Positions 60,203-64,000 of a stretch of DNA of 64,000 bases are shown here, piece after piece. The translations under genes and the position numbers were made by a program. The stretch is taken from assembly GCF_036084755.1 (NCBI RefSeq), contig NZ_CP107968.1:2052501-2116500 (forward strand), written 5' to 3'. The stretch is from Streptomyces sp. NBC_00370. Its GTDB lineage: Bacteria > Actinomycetota > Actinomycetes > Streptomycetales > Streptomycetaceae. Numbering within the stretch: the stretch's first letter is position 1; every line of letters begins with the position of its first letter. The notes under the pieces were generated by a model. It searched no databases. It had not been told where the DNA came from and worked only from the letters and a program-made list of their open reading frames with translations.

Positions 60203-61247
60203 CGCCCCCGATCTGCGCCACCACGGTGACGCGGAGGTGCGCGACGGCAGGCACGGACTGGTCGACCTCGCGGTCAATGTCCGCACCGGCACTCCACCGG
60301 ACTGGCTGCGCGAGCGCATCGCCTCGTCGCTGACGGGGCTCGCCGCCTATCCCGACGGGCGGGCGGCGCGCGCCGCCGTCGCGGCCCGGCACGGGCTGCC
60401 GCCGGAGCGGGTGCTGCTCACGGCGGGCGCCGCCGAGGCGTTCGTCCTGCTCGCCCGCGCGCTGCCGTGCCGGCGCCCGGTCGTGGTGCATCCGCAGTTC
60501 ACCGAACCCGAGTCGGCGCTGCTGGACGCGGGTCACGAGGTACGCCGGGTGCTGCTGGGCGCGCGGGACGGTTTCCGGCTCGACCCGGACGCCGTGCCCG
60601 ACGACGCGGACCTGGTGGTGATCGGGAATCCGACCAACCCGACGTCCGTGCTGCACCCGGCGGCCGCTGTCGCTCAACTCGCCCGTCCTGGGCGGACGTT
60701 GGTGGTGGACGAGGCCTTCATGGACGCGGTGCCCGGCGAACCGGAGGCGCTGGCAGCGCGTACGGACGTGCCGGGGCTCGTGGTGGTGCGCAGCCTCACG
60801 AAGACCTGGGGCCTCGCCGGGCTGCGGATCGGTTACGTACTGGCCGATCCTGCGACGGTCGCGGCCCTGGAGCGGGCCCAGCCGCTGTGGCCGGTCTCGA
60901 CACCGGCCCTGGCGGCCGCCGAGGCGTGTATGACGCCGACGGCGCTGGCCGAGGCGGAGCAGGCGGCGCGGCTGATCGCCGTGGAGCGTGCCCATCTGCT
61001 GGCGGGGCTCACCGAGTTCGACGAGGTACGGGCCGTCGAGGCGGCCGAGGGTCCCTTCGTACTCGTACGGATGGAGCGGGCCGATTCGGTACGGGCCCGG
61101 CTGCGCACGCTGGGCTTCGCCGCGCGCCGGGGCGACACCTTCCCCGGGCTCGGCAGGAACTGGCTGCGGCTCGCGGTACGGGACAGACCCACGACCAACC
61201 GCTTCCTCCAGGCGCTGGACCAGGCGCTGACGGCCGTCGGTCCCTAG
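60186..61247 (+). CDS. cobC: CobC-type PLP-dependent aminotransferase-like (cobalamin)
   Basis: The 353-aa class I aminotransferase-fold protein is related to histidinol-phosphate aminotransferase and to Rv2231c/CobC. Motifs include LTAGAAEAFVLLARALP, VIGNPTNPTSVLHP and the PLP-Lys region VVRSLTKTWGLAGLRIGYVL. CobC-type enzymes make the aminopropanol (threonine-phosphate decarboxylase) arm. Its TAG stop lies inside the CTAG that begins the MITE-like element. The start is embedded in the upstream small ORF. Confidence 0.9.
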   Translation: MHTPTDAPDLRHHGDAEVRDGRHGLVDLAVNVRTGTPPDWLRERIASSLTGLAAYPDGRAARAAVAARHGLPPERVLLTAGAAEAFVLLARALPCRRPVVVHPQFTEPESALLDAGHEVRRVLLGARDGFRLDPDAVPDDADLVVIGNPTNPTSVLHPAAAVAQLARPGRTLVVDEAFMDAVPGEPEALAARTDVPGLVVVRSLTKTWGLAGLRIGYVLADPATVAALERAQPLWPVSTPALAAAEACMTPTALAEAEQAARLIAVERAHLLAGLTEFDEVRAVEAAEGPFVLVRMERADSVRARLRTLGFAARRGDTFPGLGRNWLRLAVRDRPTTNRFLQALDQALTAVGP

Positions 61248-61424
61248 GGCCCGTCTGACACATCCCGCCTGGCTTCCGACGCCTGGCACGCACGCTCGCC
61301 GCGTTGTCGGGCTCGTTCATGTACGTCCAGTACGAGAACGACCCTCCGCCTTGCGATCGCACGCACCAGACGCCGCAAGCCCCGCCCTACGGGCGGACGG
61401 CGCTATGTGTCAGACAGGCCCTAG
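61244..61424. mobile_element. MITE-like element with 20-bp terminal inverted repeats
   Basis: The 181-bp block begins CTAGGGCCCGTCTGACACAT and ends with the inverse complement differing at one base, so each end carries CTAG. The interior is partly palindromic (GGGCTCGTTCATGTAC against GTACGAGAACGACCC) and encodes no protein. I recall closely similar blocks in many Streptomyces genomes. It touches the cobC stop codon (61245-61247). Confidence 0.75.
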
Positions 61425-61442
61425 GCCGTTCAGGTACCGCGG

Positions 61443-61470
61443 GGGGGCGCACCGGCAGCGGTGCGCCCCC
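61443..61470. terminator. Hairpin terminator between the MITE-like element and the LAETG gene
   Basis: GGGGGCGCACC (61443-61453) pairs exactly with GGTGCGCCCCC (61460-61470) around GGCAGC. It can end both the cobC transcript and the minus-strand LAETG gene. Confidence 0.85.
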
Positions 61471-61510
61471 TCCCCCCGTCTCAACCGCCCGGCCCCCCGG
61501 CCGGTGGTCG

Positions 61511-62434
61511 TCAGCGCCTGGCGCGGGCCCGTGCCAGGGCGAGGGCGGTGCCGCCCGCGGCCAGCAGCACGGCGGCGCCGCCCGCCAGGTACGGCGTCTT
61601 GGAACTGCCGCCCGTCTCCGCCAGGTTCTCCGGTGCGGCGGCGCTCTGCGGCTTCAGATCGGGCTGCGCCTCCTCCTCGGCCTTCGCGGGCTCCGGCGCC
61701 GCCTCCTCGGGCTCGTCCGGTGTCTCACAGGTCGCCTCGGCGATGGTGAGGGAGCCCTGGACGTCGGCGACGTTCAACTTCAGTGGATTGACCGACACGT
61801 TGAGCGCGAGGGCGGTCGCCGCCGCCGTACGGGACGTGGTCCGCGTCTTCGACAGGTCGAGCGTCACCTCGCCGACTCCCGGTACGGAGACGCGTGTCGG
61901 GCCGCCGGCGGAGACCGTGACCCGCTTGCCGAGCACGGTCACGTCACCGAGCAGATTCGATTCGGCGGTGGGCTTCTCGCCGACGGCGCAGACCGCCTTG
62001 GAGGTCACCTGCTGGACCTCGATGAGGGAGAGCAGCGGCAGCCCCGGCACATGCACCTTGGCGTGGGCGAGGTTGGCGTACCCCTCGGCCTTGTGCTCGT
62101 CGACGGTGGCCTTGGACGTGGCCACGTCGGCCCGCAGCACACTGAAGGCCTTGCCCTTGTCGACTCCGTCCAACTCGACGCTGAGCGCGGTCTTGTCGGC
62201 GCTCGCCGGGGCCTTCACCTCGTTGAGGGACGCGTTCAGCGGCACGTCGACGGTCTTGTTGAGCAGGGACACGTCGAGGCTCGTCCTGAGCACGGAGGCG
62301 CTCGCACTGCCGTCGCCCTCGACGCCGGTGGCCTGGGCGGGCGCGGCGAGGAGCACGGGGCCTGCCGTCAGCGCCACGGCGGCGGCGACAGCGGCGCAGC
62401 GGCGTGCGGGCAGGCTGAAGGTGTTGCTGTTCAA
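61511..62434 (-). CDS. SCO1860-family LAETG-anchored surface protein
   Basis: The 307-aa exported protein has a signal peptide (NSNTFSLPARRCAAVAAAVA to about AQA), a beta-rich extracellular region with two Cys residues (AVCAVG and EATCETPD), an acidic Pro/Glu segment, and a sorting signal: LAETGG, a hydrophobic helix (YLAGGAAVLLAAGGTALAL) and a basic tail RARARR. The LAETG signal fits a class E sortase. The TTG at 62434 is preceded by a GGGGG block; an ATG at 62512 lacks a site. Confidence 0.88.
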   Translation of the reverse strand: MNSNTFSLPARRCAAVAAAVALTAGPVLLAAPAQATGVEGDGSASASVLRTSLDVSLLNKTVDVPLNASLNEVKAPASADKTALSVELDGVDKGKAFSVLRADVATSKATVDEHKAEGYANLAHAKVHVPGLPLLSLIEVQQVTSKAVCAVGEKPTAESNLLGDVTVLGKRVTVSAGGPTRVSVPGVGEVTLDLSKTRTTSRTAAATALALNVSVNPLKLNVADVQGSLTIAEATCETPDEPEEAAPEPAKAEEEAQPDLKPQSAAAPENLAETGGSSKTPYLAGGAAVLLAAGGTALALARARARR

Positions 62435-62606
62435 GATGGTGGAACCCCCACAAGAGATTTGGCGTCGCCGACCGGCCGACACGGGGACACGAGGCGGCGG
62501 CGACCGAGACATCCGGATTCTTTACGCACGAAGAGTGAACCGGCAGTCACCTGACGTCAGTTCACTCCAAAGTGGGGTTTCCGTGCTTTCATTCGATTCT
62601 TGTGGC

Positions 62607-62624
62607 ACGTGAGTTCCCTCACGT
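62607..62624. terminator. Short hairpin after the amidohydrolase gene
   Basis: ACGTGAG (62607-62613) pairs with CTCACGT (62618-62624) around TTCC, 17 bp after the amidohydrolase stop (minus strand). Confidence 0.55.
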
Positions 62625-62640
62625 CACTCCATCAGGGCCG

Positions 62641-63732
62641 TCAGCGCACCACATGTCCGTCGAGGACGATCCGGCGCGGCGCCGCCAGTACCCGTACGTC
62701 GGCGCGCGGGTCCTCGTCGTACACCACCAGATCGGCCGGAGCGCCCTCTTCGAGCACCGGGCGGCCCAGCCAGCGCCTGGCAGCCCAGGCCGTCGCCGAA
62801 AGGGCGTCCAGAGCCGGGATACCGGCCTTCACCAACTCCGCCACCTCGGCGGCGACCAGACCGTGGGCCAGCGAGCCGCCGGCGTCCGTGCCGACGAAGA
62901 CCGGCACGCCCGCGTCGTACGCCGCGCGCACCGTGTCGTAGCGGCGCTCGTGGAGCCGGTTCATGTGCGCGGCCCAGCGCGGGTACTTGGCCGCGCCGGG
63001 CGCGGCCAGCTGCGGGAAGGTGGCGATGTTGACGAGGGTCGGCACGATCGCGACACCGTGCTCGGCGAAGAGCGGGATGGTGTCCTCGGTGAGGCCCGTG
63101 GCGTGCTCGACGCAGTCGATGCCCGCCTCCACCAGATCGCGCAGCGCCACCTCGGCGAAGCAGTGCGCGGTGACCCGGGCGCCCAGCCGGTGCGCCTCGG
63201 CGATGGCAGCGTCGACGGCCTCGCGCGGCCAGCAGGCGGTCAGGTCGCCGGCGTCCCTGTCGATCCAGTCGCCGACGAGCTTGACCCACCCGTCACCGCG
63301 TGCCGCCTCCCGGGCGACGTACCCGACCAGCTCGTCGGGCTCGATCTCGTGGGCGAAGTTGCGGATGTAGCGGCGGGTGCGGGCGATGTGCCGGCCCGCC
63401 CTGATGATCTTCGGCAGGTCGGCGCGGTCGTCGGTCCACCGGGTGTCGGCGGGCGATCCCGCGTCGCGCAGCAGCAGCGCACCGGCGTCGCGGTCCTCGA
63501 CGGCCTGCTTCTCGGTGGTCGCGGCGTCGACGGCGCCCGCGTGGTCGAGTCCGACATGGCAGTGCGCGTCGACCAGGCCGGGCAGCACCCAGCCGGTGAC
63601 GGTACGCACGTCACGGGCGCCGGCCGGCCTGCTGTGCGTGATCCGGCCGCCCACCACCCACAGTTCGTCGCCGGTCTCCTCGGGGCCGAGGAGCACCCGC
63701 CCCTTCACGTGCAGCACCGTGTGATCACTCAT
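62641..63732 (-). CDS. Amidohydrolase family protein (metal-dependent)
   Basis: The 363-aa protein has the amidohydrolase barrel with metal-binding LVDAHCHVGLD, then TAHCFAEVALRD with the second His, VEHATGLTEDT, and the catalytic Asp in VFVGTDAGGSLAH. C-terminal strands typical of the family (APADLVVYDEDPRADVRVLA) follow. It may act on cyclic amides or imidazolone-like substrates; the true substrate is unknown. The start MSDHTVLHV at 63732 fits the family length. Confidence 0.92.
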   Translation of the reverse strand: MSDHTVLHVKGRVLLGPEETGDELWVVGGRITHSRPAGARDVRTVTGWVLPGLVDAHCHVGLDHAGAVDAATTEKQAVEDRDAGALLLRDAGSPADTRWTDDRADLPKIIRAGRHIARTRRYIRNFAHEIEPDELVGYVAREAARGDGWVKLVGDWIDRDAGDLTACWPREAVDAAIAEAHRLGARVTAHCFAEVALRDLVEAGIDCVEHATGLTEDTIPLFAEHGVAIVPTLVNIATFPQLAAPGAAKYPRWAAHMNRLHERRYDTVRAAYDAGVPVFVGTDAGGSLAHGLVAAEVAELVKAGIPALDALSATAWAARRWLGRPVLEEGAPADLVVYDEDPRADVRVLAAPRRIVLDGHVVR

Positions 63733-63838
63733 GGGCAGCACTGTACGAGCCCGTGGGTACCCTCGATCAAGGAGTTCCGGACCCAGGACCGGCCCGACGC
63801 AGGATCGACCCGACACAGGACTGAAGAGAGCCATCGCC

Positions 63839-64000
63839 GTGACGCACCCGCTGCTCGACCTGCCCCCGCTGACCGCCGCGCACTTCGCCGCCATCGAGCG
63901 GCGGGTCGCCGCGCTGCTCGCCACCGAGCACGATGTGGTGATCACCCAGGGCGAGGCGCTGCTGCCGCTCGAAGGGTGTGTGCGGGGCGGTGCGCGGCCG
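63839..64000 (+). CDS. PLP-dependent aminotransferase family protein (3' truncated)
   Basis: The first 54 codons read MTHPLLDLPPLTAAHFAAIE and on to VVITQGEALLPLEGCV, which is typical of the N-terminus of a conserved actinobacterial class V-like aminotransferase. The rest lies outside the window. GAAGAGAG upstream of the GTG is a possible ribosome-binding site. Frame and start are clear but the function rests on a short stretch. Confidence 0.7.
   Translation, partial: MTHPLLDLPPLTAAHFAAIERRVAALLATEHDVVITQGEALLPLEGCVRGGARP

Overview
The window is chromosomal DNA from a Streptomyces-type actinomycete. The evidence is very high GC with G/C-rich third codon positions, many GTG and some TTG starts, a chaplin gene, an LAETG-anchored surface protein, a small nucleoid-associated protein of the Gbn type, a PhoP-type box, and conserved Streptomyces-only hypothetical genes. 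The gene order matches, from memory, the core-chromosome stretch of S. coelicolor from about SCO179x to SCO186x. I see no rRNA, tRNA, CRISPR array, intact insertion sequence, prophage or biosynthetic cluster.

Layout. 1-6.0 kb: a Spo0M-like protein cut by the window edge, a Raf-kinase-inhibitor-like protein, an HNH nuclease, a TauE-type exporter, a stomatin/NfeD membrane pair, an ABC ATPase and a hypothetical gene. 6.0-16.7 kb: a repeat-filled gap, chpE, a two-component system, a short-chain dehydrogenase/reductase (SDR) coupled to a QueA-like gene, a secreted lytic transglycosylase, a large FHA-ABC transporter, serB and a SixA-type phosphatase. 16.7-28.3 kb: a second repeat gap, a tiny membrane protein with its MFS transporter and divergent FadR-type regulator, fabG-fabI, the TldD/TldE pair, tyrS, small membrane proteins and moaA. 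28.4-38.4 kb: the acetate symporter pair, a subtilisin, a VIT1-type transporter, a DEDDh-BRCT exonuclease, SURF1, a GH15 hydrolase and two SDRs.

38.4-49.9 kb: an XRE regulator, an Asp23/AmaP envelope-stress operon, a crotonase, gbn preceded by a dense GATC cluster, an ABC-F ATPase preceded by an eight-codon leader peptide, a VOC protein, a large hypothetical protein, a hydrolase and an aldolase. 50.0-61.2 kb: a phosphate transporter behind a PHO-box-like repeat, then a cobalamin region. That region runs riboswitch, cobD, cobQ, a chelatase subunit, cobO and cobB, then a ZIP metal transporter, a CobE/CbiG-like protein and cobC. The place where cobN sits in S. coelicolor holds only 544 bp with large inverted repeats. 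61.2-64 kb: a 181-bp terminal-inverted-repeat element, a sortase-anchored protein, an amidohydrolase and the start of an aminotransferase.

The least explained signals are all non-coding or tiny. They are the GATC cluster upstream of gbn, the leader peptide before the ABC-F gene, a ~140-bp dispersed intergenic repeat (three full copies, two partial) abutting gene 3' ends, the 181-bp MITE-like element touching the cobC stop codon, and two leader-like small ORFs overlapping the starts of cobalamin genes, one of which starts inside the loop of an 18-bp perfect inverted repeat.
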